64,000 bases of DNA. Source: Erodium maritimum. Taxonomy: Eukaryota > Streptophyta > Magnoliopsida > Geraniales > Geraniaceae. The notes beneath the pieces are model-generated. The model was not told where the DNA came from and searched no databases. It worked only from the letters and a program-made list of their open reading frames with translations. Where the stretch lies: the NCBI GenBank assembly GCA_963921825.1, contig OY997594.1, positions 66,635,675 to 66,699,674 of the forward strand, given 5' to 3'. Shown piece after piece: positions 1 to 12,789 of the stretch. Made by a program: the position numbers and the translations under genes. Each line of letters begins with the position of its first letter. Position 1 is the first letter of the stretch.

Positions 1-228
1 GAGGGGAAGACGAGGTCAACGGAGTCGGAACCGGAGCTGGCAGCGAGGGAGGCGCCGGAGGTGCTGCCGTGGCGGTGAAGACAGGGGAAGGAGCCCGTGG
101 CGGCTAGGGTTTCGCCAGTTCGGGCCAGGGAGGAAGCGGGCTTGGGCCGCGGGCTCATGTCTGATGCCCGTAGGCCTGCTCGACCGCGGACTGGGCTGGG
201 TCCTCATCCGGGCTAGACCCGGGGAGGT
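1..228 (+). other. GC-rich leader of the LINE-like element
   Basis: GC-rich sequence leading into the DUF4283 frame. I see no separate gene. It is probably the 5' part of the same element, whose true start lies outside the window. Confidence 0.3.
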
Positions 229-897
229 GTGGGTGATGTAGCGGAGTGGGCCGCCCGATATGGGGCAGGCTGGGGTGCACATGGTGGGCCGGCCTTTACG
301 GGCGGGGCGGATCCGAGGACCAGAACAGATCGGGTGCCTGACTCGTCTTTCAGGGGCGAGCCATTGGTGGCTGATGGAGCTGGTAGGGGGGAACAGGTGG
401 AGTTGGACCGTCAGATGGGGGCTATGCGGATCAGGGAAGTCGTGGTCCCCGTTCAGGAGGTTACGGGCAGGGGTAACTTTTATAAGTACGCGATGGCGGC
501 AAAGGTCCTGACCTCCAAGACCGTATTCTGGAAGTCAGTGGTGGCGCTTATGGAGGACGTCTGGGGGATGAAGGTCGAGGCAAAGCCACTGGAAGGTGGT
601 CTTGTGGCCTTTTTCTTCAGGACGGCCAAGGAAAGGGAGAGGGTTCTCCTGGGGGAGCTCTGGTCCTTTAGAGACTCTTTGGTCCTGTTTACGGACCTGA
701 GGGCGCATATGCAGGTTAGTGACCTGCAATTTCACCATTTCTCGGTTTGGGCGCGGGTCTCAAATCTGCTGGTAGGGGCCTGGACGAGGGATGTGGGCTC
801 AGGGTTGGCAACGCACTAGGCGTCTGTCAAGGTGTGGATGTTGATAAGGACAGGCTCTGTTGGGGGGACTTTATGAAGGTTCGGATCAGGGCAGATA
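229..897 (+). pseudogene. LINE-like ORF1 protein (DUF4283), 5' part
   Basis: The translation carries the hallmarks of the plant DUF4283 domain found in LINE-type ORF1 proteins: a VVVPVQEV start, an FFFRTAKERERVL segment, then a WSFRDSLVL and FHHFSVWARVSNL stretch. The open frame stops at 819. A second frame continues from about 790 with an LGNALG...DVDKDRLCWGDFMKVRIRAD run, the usual next part of this family, so a frameshift lies near 780-800. The reading is then cut at 897 by a solo LTR and resumes at 3606. It is a dead element protein, not a host gene. The opening codon is GTG, so the true N-terminus is probably upstream and damaged. Family assignment is from motif recognition; the break points are seen directly. 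Confidence 0.7.
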
Positions 898-3600
898 TGT
901 AAGACCCACACCCGGTCGATCCCGGTAGAACCGGTGAATCCTAGCTACGTTTGACTTTCGACCGAAAAAGTCAACCGATGACTCAGAAAGTCAGTCGGGA
1001 CCTTTCCGGGGCCCAAAAAGCTTAGCCATTTAGCTTAGTTGGGTCGTTTCCTTCAGTTTGACTATATTATTGTTAAAGTCAACCGTCGGTCAAACTTGAG
1101 CTTATTATCGGTTGGTTTTCGATAAAATCTTGGAAAGCTGGATTTTAATTAAGTAGGAGTGACCACACATGACACTTGTCATGCTTGGCTTGGAGGATGA
1201 AAATGGGGCTTCAAATGACCCTCATACCCTCCTAAGTTGCCTTTAAAGGGATAAGACCTTAAGGGCTTTTGAGTAAATTGACATTTTAGGTCATTTAAAG
1301 GAAAGAGAGCAACAATTCAGCCCATTTACTCTTGTTGCAGCCGAAGATCACAAGTAGAGAGGAGAGGAGGAGCTCACTTTCTTGAGGAAGAAGTTAGAGA
1401 AGAAAGCTTGGATTTTGGAGCTTGTTCTTGGTCCTTTTGCCTTCATTTTCACTTCTTCTCCATCTCATCTATCTAGAGGTAAGGATGCTCTCAACTCTCC
1501 ATTTCTTCCACTTCCAATATTTGGGTTTTGTGGGTTTTGGCTTAAAAGTTGAAGAACTTGCTTATTTGATTGAGTGCTTGGAGAAGAAGTAGTGAAGTAG
1601 GTTGTTGGATTGAGTTTTGGTTGAAGTTTGATGAACCCATTGAGGGTGTAGTTGCTGGGCATCTTTGGTTGATTATTTTGGAGCTAGGAGAGTTTAGAAA
1701 TGGAGTTTGTGTTGAGATTTTCGTGAAATTCGAGTTGGGGAAGAAAGGGGAAGGAGCTGGTCAGGTCTGATACGGAGCCTGACCCGGACCGGGCCAGGTA
1801 CCGGCACGGCATGCCGCACGGACCGGGCCTGGTACCGGAACGGCACACGGCACGGGACGGGCGGGAGTCCGGCACGGAACCTGATACGGTCCGTGTCGCT
1901 CTCCGGGCCGGTCTGTGACGCGTTCCGTGCTGGATTCCGGGCCGGCCTGTGACAGGGTCCGTGCCATGTTCTGGCACGGCTAGCCACACGGTCCGTATGG
2001 CATTCCGGATCAGATCCACAGAGCCCAAAACCCTTCCTTTTAGCCCAATTTGATTCCCACATTTCCTATTCAAACCTTGATCCATTTCTGAACACTGTTG
2101 TGTGTTTTGAGGAGAAGAACACTTGGTTGAGGAAAATAATTTGTGGCCTTTTGGTGGTTCAAAACCTTGGAACCAAGCTAGGAAAGAAGGAAGAACGTGG
2201 ACACAAGTTAGAGGAGCTTTTATCACGCCGGGACCCGAGTGAAGAACGGAGTGGTGACCACCGGGCTTATCGTTAGAGTGTTGAGAGGAAGACCTCAAGG
2301 TAGGGAAAGTCTTAACCTCTCGTTTAAATGCTTAGTATGCATGTTAGGCTAATAAAATCGGAAAGGTCATAGAAATGCCTACAGGATGCGAATAACTAGT
2401 ATAATTGTCTTTCAATTACTAATAACCGGAAGTGTCTAGTTGTGAACGATTAGGATGCCAATCACTAGTGTAACTCGCTTTCAATACTTGGGAATTGTTT
2501 GTCTGGTAGAGGAGCCTTGGCAAAGCCCTCGGATTAGTTGCGTGTTAGGATCACATGCTTGGTTGTTGGTTGCTTAGTGGATAGGCTAATGAGTCTAAAG
2601 GAACTAGTGAAATTGCATGTGTGCATGCTCGTTTGAAGGTTTTTATGATTGGTTGATTAAACTCGTACTTGATCATTGATTGTATTCGAATGATTACTTG
2701 ATTTACTTAAATGGTTGCTTGGAGCATCGAGTATGACTGGTTGTACCAAGCGGTGCAATCAGGTGATCGATGCCCCGTTGGTTCCAGGCTGGTAAGTGAA
2801 CGGTAAGTTGTGATTGTGGGATTGGTGTGTTGTGGTTATGTGATTCGTGTGCGGTGTGTTATGGTAAATTGGTGATGTGTGAGCTATGTGTGACCATGAA
2901 TTGGTGGTTGTTGGAATTTGATTGTTTCGTGTTTCGGTTTGAATGCGTTATTCAATATTTAACTGTTTATTATTGAATTGCCCATGTGTATGCTTCCTAT
3001 GGGAGTAATACCTTGGTTCCCGAGGACATAAAATCCTTTGGAGACGTTTCTGAGAATCCCGATGATAAGCGCCCCGAAGGGTTGTTTCCGGTCGCCTCAA
3101 TGTTATGCGTCTCCTCTGGATTTGAGGGAAAATCCGAGAGGACACATCATATGTGGATCGGAGGGTGGAGACTTCATGTGCCACGGCATTGGCTTGTTTA
3201 CCTATTACCTGTGCTTGTTGAAACCTATCTGTTGACTTGCTGTTGACTTTATTGAGTTTAAGGTCCACCTTGTTATGTACTTTTCCTACTGGGCGCAAGC
3301 TCACCCCTATGAATTTACCGTTGTGTTTACAGGCTTGATTGAGGAGTAGAAGCTCGGGAGCTTCTCGGTGTGGGTGCATTGTAGAGACTTCGTTCTTATC
3401 ACTTTACTGTTTTGAACAAACCTTGTGGAGTATTATTATTACACCCCTGGAGGGTTATTTGTGTTTTGAACTGAGTTTTGTGCGGATTCGTCTTTCTTAT
3501 TGGAGATTTTCAGGAACTAAATGTTGACTTATCATCTTTTTAATCTTTTATTACTAGTCATGCCTCGGGTCCGGGCAAGAACCGGATTTGGGGCGTGACA
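898..3600 (+). mobile_element. Solo LTR 1, Ty3/gypsy (chromovirus-like), 2.7 kb
   Basis: Starts TGTAAGACCC and ends GGGGCGTGACA, the same termini as the gypsy 3' LTR at 15810-18178 and the solo LTRs at 26594 and 52139. It is flanked by a perfect 5-bp target duplication, AGATA at 893-897 and 3601-3605. No internal coding region or second LTR is present, so it is a solo LTR left by LTR-LTR recombination. Inside are a GC-rich stretch of short CCGG- and GGCACGG-type repeats (about 1765-1985) and a conserved 3' part. Discounting it joins the DUF4283 reading across the insertion point. Confidence 0.9.
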
Positions 3601-4141
3601 AGATATCAGGATTCCTCTGCAGATCCAGCTTTGGTTCTGCCTTTCTGTCTCGCAGGTAAGGACTCGTCTGATAATTTCCTATGAATTTTTACCTGAACAT
3701 TGCTTCGGGTGCTGCTGTGCGGGTCACCTCTTTCCGGTCTGTCCGGTTGTGGGCAGTTCGAGGGGTGTATCCCTGCGGGCACCTGGGGACCCGCGGTCGG
3801 CTTTGGAGAGGGCGAAGCATGGGAAGGCCACCCCGGGAACGAACTGGACCTACTTAGGTGGGTCGGACAGAGGTGTAGGGGGGTCGGACAGAGGTGTCCG
3901 GGCTAAAGAGGGCCTACGAACACCAGGGAGGATGGAGGGGCCGGGGTGGTGGGGGCGCAGTCAAGCAGGGGTCGAGGAGGACCGAGCTGCGTGGGTGGCA
4001 AGGGATGTGGCCCCGTCACTGTTTGGGAATAAGAGACTAGTGCGAGAGGAGGAGCCGGAGGAGGAAGAGGACTCGGCGGCGTCCAATGAGGTTTCACCTA
4101 CAACGGCGGGGGGCTCCAAGCACCCTCGCCTCCAAGAATGA
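3601..4141 (+). pseudogene. LINE-like ORF1 protein, 3' part with CCHC zinc knuckle
   Basis: Continues the frame interrupted at 897. After the duplicated AGATA the reading goes through RIPLQIQLWF to a zinc knuckle of the form C-x2-C-x4-H-x4-C (CFGCCCAGHLFPVC) at about 3703-3744. A low-complexity, glycine-, arginine- and glutamate-rich tail follows and stops at 4139-4141. DUF4283 followed by a zf-CCHC_4 knuckle is the usual order in plant LINE ORF1 proteins. No endonuclease or reverse-transcriptase frame follows, so the element is ORF1-only or internally deleted. Confidence 0.7.
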
Positions 4142-4578
4142 GTTGGACAGGGGCCAGGGAGGGGTTGGTCGGTTGTACCTTCTCCCTGGTGTACTGGTGG
4201 CATTGGTACCACCAACAGCTGACATGTTACTACCCTACCACTTCGGGGTCAGCATTCCCGCGTTCAGGAGCCCTACCACTATCACGCAAGGGAGGACGAC
4301 GCACGCTGACATACCGGGGGAGTAATTGGTCCACCATTGTTTACCTATCGTCTGGTCTGCTCGATCAGTTCCTTTGGTTGGCGTACACTGTATCGGTATC
4401 TCCGGATGCTACCGCACTCCCAAATCCCCGACCGCAATTATGCTACAGAGCACATTTACTCTTTATGCACTTGTCTTTCCAGTTATTACAGTTTGGTTTA
4501 TGTACGGCGACTTCCCACTGTGGGGTCCCCGAGTTACTTTATAATTAATGAATATTACCATTTCCTTTCAAAAAAAAA
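4142..4578 (+). other. 3' tail of the LINE-like element ending in an A-run
   Basis: No credible gene. The stretch has the look of a plant LINE 3' untranslated region and ends in a run of nine A at 4570-4578. It then abuts sequence also present in the second Harbinger ORF1 copy near 24.65 kb. This suggests the LINE inserted into an older Harbinger element. Confidence 0.45.
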
Positions 4579-4599
4579 TTATAATTAATAGTAACACAA

Positions 4600-5748
4600 G
4601 TTGTTAAAAATGAACTCCAACTTTTATTCATCCCCTTAATAATACAACCCCAAAAAATACAAGTTGAAGCATACAATCCAACATACACATCATTCTTGTT
4701 GAATCTTGGCCATTTGAACTTCAAGGTCTTCCATTCGATCCCACAATCGGGACATCATTAATCCTTGTCGGGTCGACTACTCCCCGGTGAAGTTGGAGGT
4801 GTTTTTCTCCTACATGGTATTGTAAGACTTGTTGCCATTGTTTGGAGAACTCCATATGTTGCGCTGCCTTGTCAAGATTTAGTCGGCATGTTTCTAAAGC
4901 TACTCGTTCATGTTCGGCCTTTGCTTGTTCCATTTCCGCCAAGACACTCATTTTCTATTGGAGGCTCTCCCCCTTCCTCTTCGTAGACTTCTTGCCCAAC
5001 GATCGCTCTTCTACACTCCGAGGTGTAGGAGAAGGGGGTCTTTGTTGATGACCTCCCTCGGTCGGATTTGAGGATACCCATTCTGGTTGGGACTCACCAC
5101 TGATAGGTGTGTAATCTTCACCGGTACTTGTGAGTGGGGTTGATATGTAAACCCCAACCTCATCCAACCGTTGTCACCGTACATGAGTGATCGTGCCTTC
5201 CTCGGCGTCGAACTTTTCCTCGTTCTCAAGTAGGGCGACTCAATGCTCGAGGTCGAAAATTTTCGGGTCGCCCGACTTCCTTTTCTCATCCGGTAGGTCT
5301 TTCCATATCAGCTTCACCTCGACCATGTAGTCTTGATGTATCCATCCGCTTCGCACATCGGCCTTCGAGGCCCTTAGAATACCGAGGAACCTACGCGTCG
5401 GCACGCCCAAGGTTGTTTTAAAGGTTCTTGATGGCCTTCCACTCGAAATGCGGGAAACCGGGTACATCGTTGTACTGCTTCGCAACTGTGCACTAGAATG
5501 TCGTACCTAGTTGGGAGTTGCCCTTAATCGGGTCTTTTGATGTCTGAAGCCAGACCTGTATGAGGTGCTTCTCCGCCTCGACCAGGTTGCATATACGGGG
5601 TTAAAGCGCTGGGGTTCGCGGAGATCTTACTAGGTTGCGTCAATAAGTCCCGGAAGTTGGTTAGGTCCCCGACGGTGAATTGAAAATCTTCCGACCTATA
5701 TTGTTCGTCATCTGATGAATGAGAACGCCGAGTTTCGTCGTCGAACAT
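4600..5748 (-). pseudogene. PIF/Harbinger ORF1 (Myb/SANT-like, NAM-associated type), copy A
   Basis: Read on the minus strand, the N-terminus starts near 5748 with MFDDETRRSHSSDDEQ. Pieces then follow through a Myb/SANT-like part (GWIHQDYMVEVKLIWKDLPDE near 5290-5350), a KMYGDNGWMRLGF-like piece near 5170, a Ser/Pro-rich linker, and a Glu/Lys-rich coiled-coil end with MSVLAEMEQAKAEHERVALE near 4900. At least two frameshifts break it. The same order occurs in copy B (24.7-30.0 kb). Copy A lacks the proline/glutamine-rich section that copy B keeps. In intact Harbinger elements such a protein acts with the DDE transposase; here it is dead. Confidence 0.7.
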
Positions 5749-6198
5749 TTTCGATCGGATTTTGAGAGAGAGGAAGTTGAGAATGAGAGTGTGAAAGTGG
5801 AGAAAATTTGAGAGAAGTTGGAGTATGGTTGGTGGTTTGAGAATGGAGTTAAGAGTATCTATAGGGAGAAAAATTTGGATTTAAGTAATAAAAAAAAATA
5901 TATGTTACCGTTACCGACCATTGCTAACAAACGGATTTTTTTTGTCGCGACCTCATTGGCTAACGTGCGACCGGCGACCCGTAAACCATCGAACTGCACT
6001 ACCGGTTCGCGAGTCGCGGGCCGCGATCCTAACCCGCGATTTAGCATTTCGTGACCATAGAAAACACGCTCTATAACACGCGACCCGCGACTATGAACCT
6101 TTAAATTACGAGTCGCCGACCACAGTTCGTGTCTCGATTCGTCCCGTTGTACGTGCTCCTACCCGTAAATTCGCATCTATTTGGAAGTTTTAATTTAT
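5749..6198. other. Harbinger leader and distal polyubiquitin A upstream region
   Basis: No gene. Up to about 6075 the sequence is the leader of the Harbinger ORF1. It shares many CGCGACC/CGCGAA words with 30010-30340 upstream of polyubiquitin B. The last 120 bases are the distal part of the duplicated polyubiquitin upstream region, interrupted at 6199 by a copia element. Confidence 0.5.
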
Positions 6199-6338
6199 TG
6201 TTAGAATATGTTGTATAGGCCCAGCCCATGTGGCTCGTTAGGGTTAGCATCGGGTTTAGGAAACCCTAGCACTATATATACACATGTACATTGTATGTTT
6301 AATTCATAAATTTCAATACAATTCTACAATTGTTATCA
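6199..6338 (+). repeat. 5' LTR of the copia element
   Basis: Begins TGTTAGAATATG and ends TTGTTATCA. Nearly identical to 9140-9279. Confidence 0.95.
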
Positions 6339-6350
6339 TGGTATCAGAGC
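6339..6350 (+). other. Primer-binding site (initiator Met tRNA)
   Basis: TGGTATCAGAGC directly follows the 5' LTR, as in most plant copia elements. Confidence 0.9.
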
Positions 6351-6654
6351 TGATAGAAGCGCTCGTATGTCACCCAAGAGAGCAGCAACAGTGCTATTGG
6401 GCCTGTTTGAAGGCCGATGATCCCCACGGGAGCCACGCCCCCCCTTAAAGTTTGGAGAGGGCCTGGAGTTACCTCATCGAGGGTTGTCTGAGGACAGAAG
6501 GTGACGAGCATGAGTTCTACATTCTGTTAGGACATGTCCAGATCTGTTGCAGAACGTACAGTAGGGTTTGGTAGCAAAATTTTCCATGAGGAATACCTGA
6601 AAAGAAAACACTGAAATAAAAGGTTAGTTTTTTTTTTCGAACTGTAGAAGTCAA

Positions 6655-6850
6655 CGGTCAAGGACTCACACTTCAACACTCCCCCTTACGTGTAGGACTG
6701 GACATCTACACGTGGGCCACAGCAGGACTGGACATCTGCATATGGGCCGGAGACCACAGGGTGGAGGCGATAAACATGCATTGGGCCGAACCAACTCTGA
6801 TACCATGTTAATTTGGGCCACTTATATCGGGTCGGGCTTCCACAACTAAA
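6655..6850 (-). repeat. TRIM-like fragment inside the copia element
   Basis: Contains the ACTCCCCCTTACGTG start, the paired GACTGGACATCT words and the reversed primer site CTCTGATACCAT followed by a GGGCCACTTATATCGGG LTR start. All of these occur in the complete TRIM at 50157-50579. Orientation is minus, opposite to the copia host. Both LTRs are cut short, so it is a remnant. Confidence 0.7.
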
Positions 6851-6854
6851 AGGT

Positions 6855-9126
6855 CATCCTTTCTTGCACAACTTGCTTCCACCGGTACTATCGTTCAGCG
6901 CTCCTGTCCTGGTACATCGCAACAAAATGGTCGAGCAGAACGCAAACATCGCCATATTCTTAATACGGTCCGTGCTCTCACCATTGCAGCTGCCTGTCCT
7001 GAACGTTTTTAGGGGAGGCTGCTCTCACAGCCGTCTACACCATCAACAGGGTTCCATCCCCAGTCATAGGTAACAAAACTCCTTACGAGTGTTTGTATGG
7101 TCGTCCTCCAGTTTATGATCTTCTTCGTGTCTTTGGGTGTGTCTGTTTTGTTCATCTACAACCTCATGAACGTACTAAACTTGAACCTCGTTCTCGTCTT
7201 TGTTGCTTTATTGGGTATGGGATCGAACAAAAATGGTACAGATGTTGGGACCCGGTTTCCAAACGTCTCTGCATTTCTCGTCATGTCACATTCTGGGAAC
7301 ATAAGATGTTTTCTTCCATGTCTTCTTTTCACATTCCCAAGTCTACTCCTTTCTTTTCTAATCCTGATATTGATCTGTTTTCTGATGATGATGAGGGTTC
7401 TCCCATTGAGCTAACTCCTGCAAGTGCTCCGACATCTCTGCCTCCTACCGTGGACCATGTTCCGCCAGAGGATCCTGTGCTAGAGGATCCTGTGCTACCG
7501 ACTCGACCACAACGTCATCGGCAACTCCCATCTCACCTCCAGGACTTTGAGGTAACCTTACCTTCTCGTGTCGCTTCCATAGTGTCCTCTGTATATGAGC
7601 CTGACACCTATCGGGAGGCTTGCACTAACCCCCTGTGGCAGCAAGCAATGACTGAGGAACTACAGGCCATGGTGAAGACTCATACATGGGATCTGGTCCC
7701 TCTACCTCAGGACAAACATGTGGTCGGCTCTAGATGGGTATACAAGGTGAAGACCAAGGCAGATGGTTCTATCGAGCGCTACAAGGCACGTATTGTGGCT
7801 CGTGGATTTACCCAGGAACATGGGGTTGATTATGAGGAAACATTTGCTCCTGTTGTGAGACTCACTTCTGTTCGCACCATTCTTGCTGTTGCTGCTGGTC
7901 GACAGTGGGACGTTTTTCAAATGGACGTGAAGAATGCTTTTCTCAATGGCGATCTTACAGAGGAGGTTTATATGAAGCCCCCGCCTGGCTATGAGCATCC
8001 CCCACACATGGTTTTCCGTTTGCGCAAATCCATTTATGGACTCAAGTAGGCTCCGCGGGCGTGGTACTTCAAGTTCAGTGGTGCGATGGCAGTCTTTGGT
8101 TTCGTCTCCAGTCCGCACGACAACTCCCTGTTTGTTCGTCGGACCTCTCGGGGCCATACTCTCTTACTTCTATATGTGGATGATATGATCATTACTGGTG
8201 ATGATGCTCTCGGCATTGTGGATCTTAAGCGTCATCTAAGCGACCAGTTCGAGATGAAGGATTTGGGTCATCTCTCATACTTTCTTGGTTTGGAGATTTC
8301 CTCTCTGTCCTCTGGTTATCATTTGTCCCAAGCCAAATATGCAGCCGAGCTCATCTCCAAGGGGGGACTAACCGATAGCAAGATCGCTTCCACTCCTATT
8401 GAAGCGAATGTCAAGTATCTTCCATCAGATGGTCAAGCTCTCGAGGATCCCACTTTATATCGCCGATTAGTTGGAGGGCTGGTATACCTCACTGTTACTA
8501 GGCCTGACATTACATATGCTGTCCACGTCGTCAGTCAGTTTATGTGCGCACCTCGCACTACTCACTATGAGGCCGTTCTTCGGATCTTGCGCTATGTTCG
8601 AGGCACCTTCACACAAGGACTACATTTCTCTTATGGCTCACCTTTAGTCCTACAGGCCTATTCAGATGCAAATTGGGCAGGCGATCCCACAGACCGACGA
8701 TCTACCACAGGTTACTGTTTCTTTTTTGGTAACTCTCTGATTTCCTAGAGAAGTAAGAAACAAACAACCATTGCCCGCTCCAACACGGAAGCTGAGTATC
8801 GAGCCCTTGCTGATACTACTTCCGAACTCATATGGCTTCGTTGGTTACTACATGACATGGGTGTTGTTCACAAGTCAGCCACTACCATTCATTGTGACAG
8901 TCAGAGTGCTATTCAGATTGATCATAATGATGTCTTCCATGAACGCACCAAGCATATTGAGATCGATTGTCACTTTGTCAGACAACATCTCAGTCAGGGC
9001 ACCCTCGCTCTTCAATCTGTCTCCTCTAGCGATCAGATTGCAGATATCTTCACCAAGGCTTTAATCCCAGGAAAGTTCAAACCTTTAGTTGACAAACTCA
9101 ACTTGGGTTCATTACCACCATCTTGA
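6855..9126 (+). pseudogene. Copia pol remnant (integrase end, RT, RNase H)
   Basis: Reads from an integrase C-terminal motif (SQQNGRAERKHRHIL, about 6918-6962) through the YECLYGRPP and DLLRVFGC region. Reverse transcriptase follows, with [13 protein letters not shown], a YGLK end and the YVDD catalytic box at 8173-8184. RNase H carries YSDANWAGD, NTEAEYRAL and the final ADIFTKAL motif. In-frame TAG codons at 8047-8049 (in place of the usual Gln) and 8746-8748 (in place of Trp) and at least one frameshift near 6900-7090 break it. Gag, protease and the integrase core are absent, so the element cannot move by itself. Confidence 0.9.
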
Positions 9127-9139
9127 GTTTGAGGGGGGG

Positions 9140-9279
9140 TGTTAGAATATGTTGTATAGGCCCAGCCCATGTGGCTCGTTAGGGTTAACATCGGGTTTAG
9201 GAAACCCTAACCCTATATATACACATGTACATTGTATGTTTAGTTCATAAATTTCAATACAATTCTACAATTGTTATCA
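9140..9279 (+). repeat. 3' LTR of the copia element
   Basis: TGTTAGAATATG to TTGTTATCA, preceded by a G-rich polypurine tract. Four single-base differences from the 5' LTR indicate a moderately young insertion. Confidence 0.95.
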
Positions 9280-9284
9280 TTTAT

Positions 9285-10551
<1,267 letters not shown>

Positions 10552-10650
10552 CTATACATCAGGTCTTTGATTGTTAGCCTCTATGTTTCTGCTCTTTGGG
10601 TGTTATCAATCAGTGAATTTGTAGTGTGACCTTCAGTTTATCTCAATTTG

Positions 10651-10656
10651 AATAAA
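10651..10656 (+). promoter_or_regulatory. Polyadenylation signal of polyubiquitin A
   Basis: AATAAA about 100 bases after the stop, inside a 3' untranslated region closely matching that of copy B. Confidence 0.6.
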
Positions 10657-10679
10657 AGTCCCTGTTTGTTTTCCAAAAT

Positions 10680-11934
10680 ACATTGTCTCTATTTTTTTTC
10701 TGGTTGATATGGTATTATAGTTCCCCTTGAAATTGTGACCAGATTGACATAACTATGCTCCTGAATCTATAGGTTTTGGCATAAATGATATGCCCAGAAG
10801 CATTATGTTGATTCCAGCAAAGATAGTGAATTGTGCTTGTTCATAATTCTTGTAATGTGATTTTGTTGTGTAAATCAGTTTTAAGTTGTATGACTATCTT
10901 TGACTTTGGGATTCAAAAGGTGGAACTGAGGTGTATTTTTCTTGATCAGCTTATATGAACGAATGTCTGAGTGGAAGTAAGTTTGCTAATACAGGCAGTG
11001 TTCCAAAAATGGTAACATTTTTTTGTGAAGGAGGGTAGATTCTAGATTGCCAGGCTTAATCTTTTTGGTTCTGGCTGTAAATTTAAGGCATGCATATTAC
11101 TCTTGCCTCTTGCAAGGTCTGTTTGATTTTGTAAATAAACTGTATTGTTGCTCTTGCTCCTGTCAGATAAATCATGAATGGATCTTAATGTTGTTCTGGA
11201 TGATCAGATAAATCATGAGCTGATCTTAATGTTGTTCTGGATGATCCTTATGTCGCAAGCTTTTTTTCGTTCTAATATGTAGTTGTATAAAGAAAAATTG
11301 CTGGTAGTTCCATGTGTCTTTTGATTCCCTGGTTTTTCTGTAGCTCATTTTAGTTCCAATGTGTCAAGTGCATTAGGATAGTTCTGGCACATCAATCAGT
11401 CACTTACCTCTGTTTGTCGAAGTTGCCTTTATAGTTGAATGCTTAAACTTTATGTTGGATAGAAGATGTTAAAAACCCGTTTTAATGCTGAATTGTGCAA
11501 TGGGGGGCTCTTAAAACTTGGAGTTCAGAAATATGTAGTGAATATGTGATTAAAGACAAGGAGGTAATATTTCTTGTATCTATTGGAACTGATGATGAAA
11601 TCCATGACAAACCAATCTAACAATTGCGGATTTAGGGGCTGTGTGCAGGCCAAGGAGCATAGAATTCCTGAGGTATGTTACCATATATTAGTTCCTGTTC
11701 TTAAGCTGGCTTTTGTATATTTTGCTCTCAATACCATATAATTGTCTTTGATCTGTATGTCTTTCAAATGTTACTTATTTAGAGCATGAGTGGTTGTGAA
11801 GGATGTTCTGAACTAGTGCCTGACATGTGATTCTCTTTGTTCTGCTCTTTATTTCCTGCTTTCATTTTACTTTCTGATTCTCCATTGTCCAAATGTTGTC
11901 ATCTGATCTATCTTGATTTGAGTTCATAATTTTG
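10680..11934. other. Noncoding region shared by both polyubiquitin copies
   Basis: No gene recognised. The sequence is collinear with 31855-33100 downstream of polyubiquitin B. A 41-base tandem repeat (GATAAATCATGA...GGATGATC) occurs twice at about 11165-11247, but once in copy B near 32320. Confidence 0.6.
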
Positions 11935-12225
11935 TGTGATAATTGCAAAAAAGTGTCTTGAACTTGTCTTTTTGTCATACAGTGTGAATTTGTTTAAAAA
12001 TGACAGTTTTACTCTTAAAATTTAAAATCTTAAAAATAACAAGTGAAAAACAAAAAAAATCCAAAATTCTCTCATTTCTTACTTTTCTTCTTATTTGGAT
12101 GAACAAAAAGGAAGAAAAGTAAGAGAAATGAAATTTTTGGATTTTTTGTTTTTTGCTTACTATTTTTTAAAGGGTAGAATCATCATTTTAAAACAAAAAG
12201 TGCAACAAAAAACTGTCATGACCCT
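11935..12225. repeat. AT-rich hairpin (foldback MITE), copy 1
   Basis: A long imperfect palindrome: AGTAAGAAATGAGAG and TTACTTTTCTTC arms meet around 12095-12110 next to a TTGGATGAAC loop. The outer arms carry AAAATGACAGTTTTACTC against GTAGAATCATCATTTTAAA. Related copies lie at about 33105-33360 and 33935-34220 in duplicate B. Confidence 0.65.
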
Positions 12226-12576
12226 TCTTTGCAGATTTCAAAGAAGTGTAATTTTGCCAATGCGATCATGAACTGATTATTCATAAATTGTAGGATTATT
12301 ATCGACCAAAAGACATTGTTGGTTACTCTTAATGATTTGATTGAAACCCAGGAATCTGAATGCCTTGGAACTTATTGGTTCTTGATCTTTGATTGAAACT
12401 GGGCCATTGGGGTTACTCTGATTTACTCTTTCCACTCTTTGGATGGTCAAACTTGTCAAGTACATTTCACTACTATACCTACAACATAAAATTCATCTTG
12501 CAAAACAAGCTTGTTCATGTCAGGAACTTATTACTTGCTCTGCAATGTCTGTTCTTGCACAAGATTCACAGGCATT

Positions 12577-12756
12577 ATGGGCAAGAAAATAACTCTAGGG
12601 GTTGAAACCTCTGATGACATCGAAGATATCATCTTCAAGACCCTCCCCTACGACTCCATCAGAATCATGTTACGATTGCTTCTGTCGAAAGCAAGTCCAA
12701 AATTTGTAATTGTATTTTCCTATTCAATTACAGCTTCTTGCAACATGTGGATTTGA
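12577..12756 (+). pseudogene. Truncated ubiquitin-like gene, copy A
   Basis: From the ATG at 12577 the frame reads MGKKITLGVETSDDIEDII, matching the start of the intact ubiquitin-like gene at 34590 (MGKKITLEVETSDDIEDVI). Homology is lost after about 12665 (DSIRI), and the rest is unrelated sequence up to the stop. The complete second ubiquitin fold of copy B is missing, so this copy is broken. The loss marks the downstream end of detectable similarity between the two duplicates. Confidence 0.75.
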
Positions 12757-12789
12757 TAGTTTCAATCTCGTGATTGGTGGATGATGTTT

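Larger units (their letters stand above)
6199..9279 (+). mobile_element. Ty1/copia retrotransposon in the polyubiquitin A upstream region
   Basis: Bounded by two 140-bp LTRs (6199-6338 and 9140-9279) that differ at four positions by eye. The target duplication is perfect: TTTAT at 6194-6198 and 9280-9284. A primer-binding site complementary to initiator methionine tRNA (TGGTATCAGAGC, 6339-6350) follows the 5' LTR. A G-rich polypurine tract (9131-9139) precedes the 3' LTR. Gag, protease and most of integrase are missing; the interior holds a TRIM-like fragment and a truncated pol. The corresponding site in duplicate B (TTTAT at 30440-30444) is empty. Confidence 0.95.

Noticed and set aside
1570..2298. 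Open frames in the first solo LTR
   Set aside because: They fall wholly between the LTR ends and are driven by its GC-rich repeats; LTRs of this family are noncoding.
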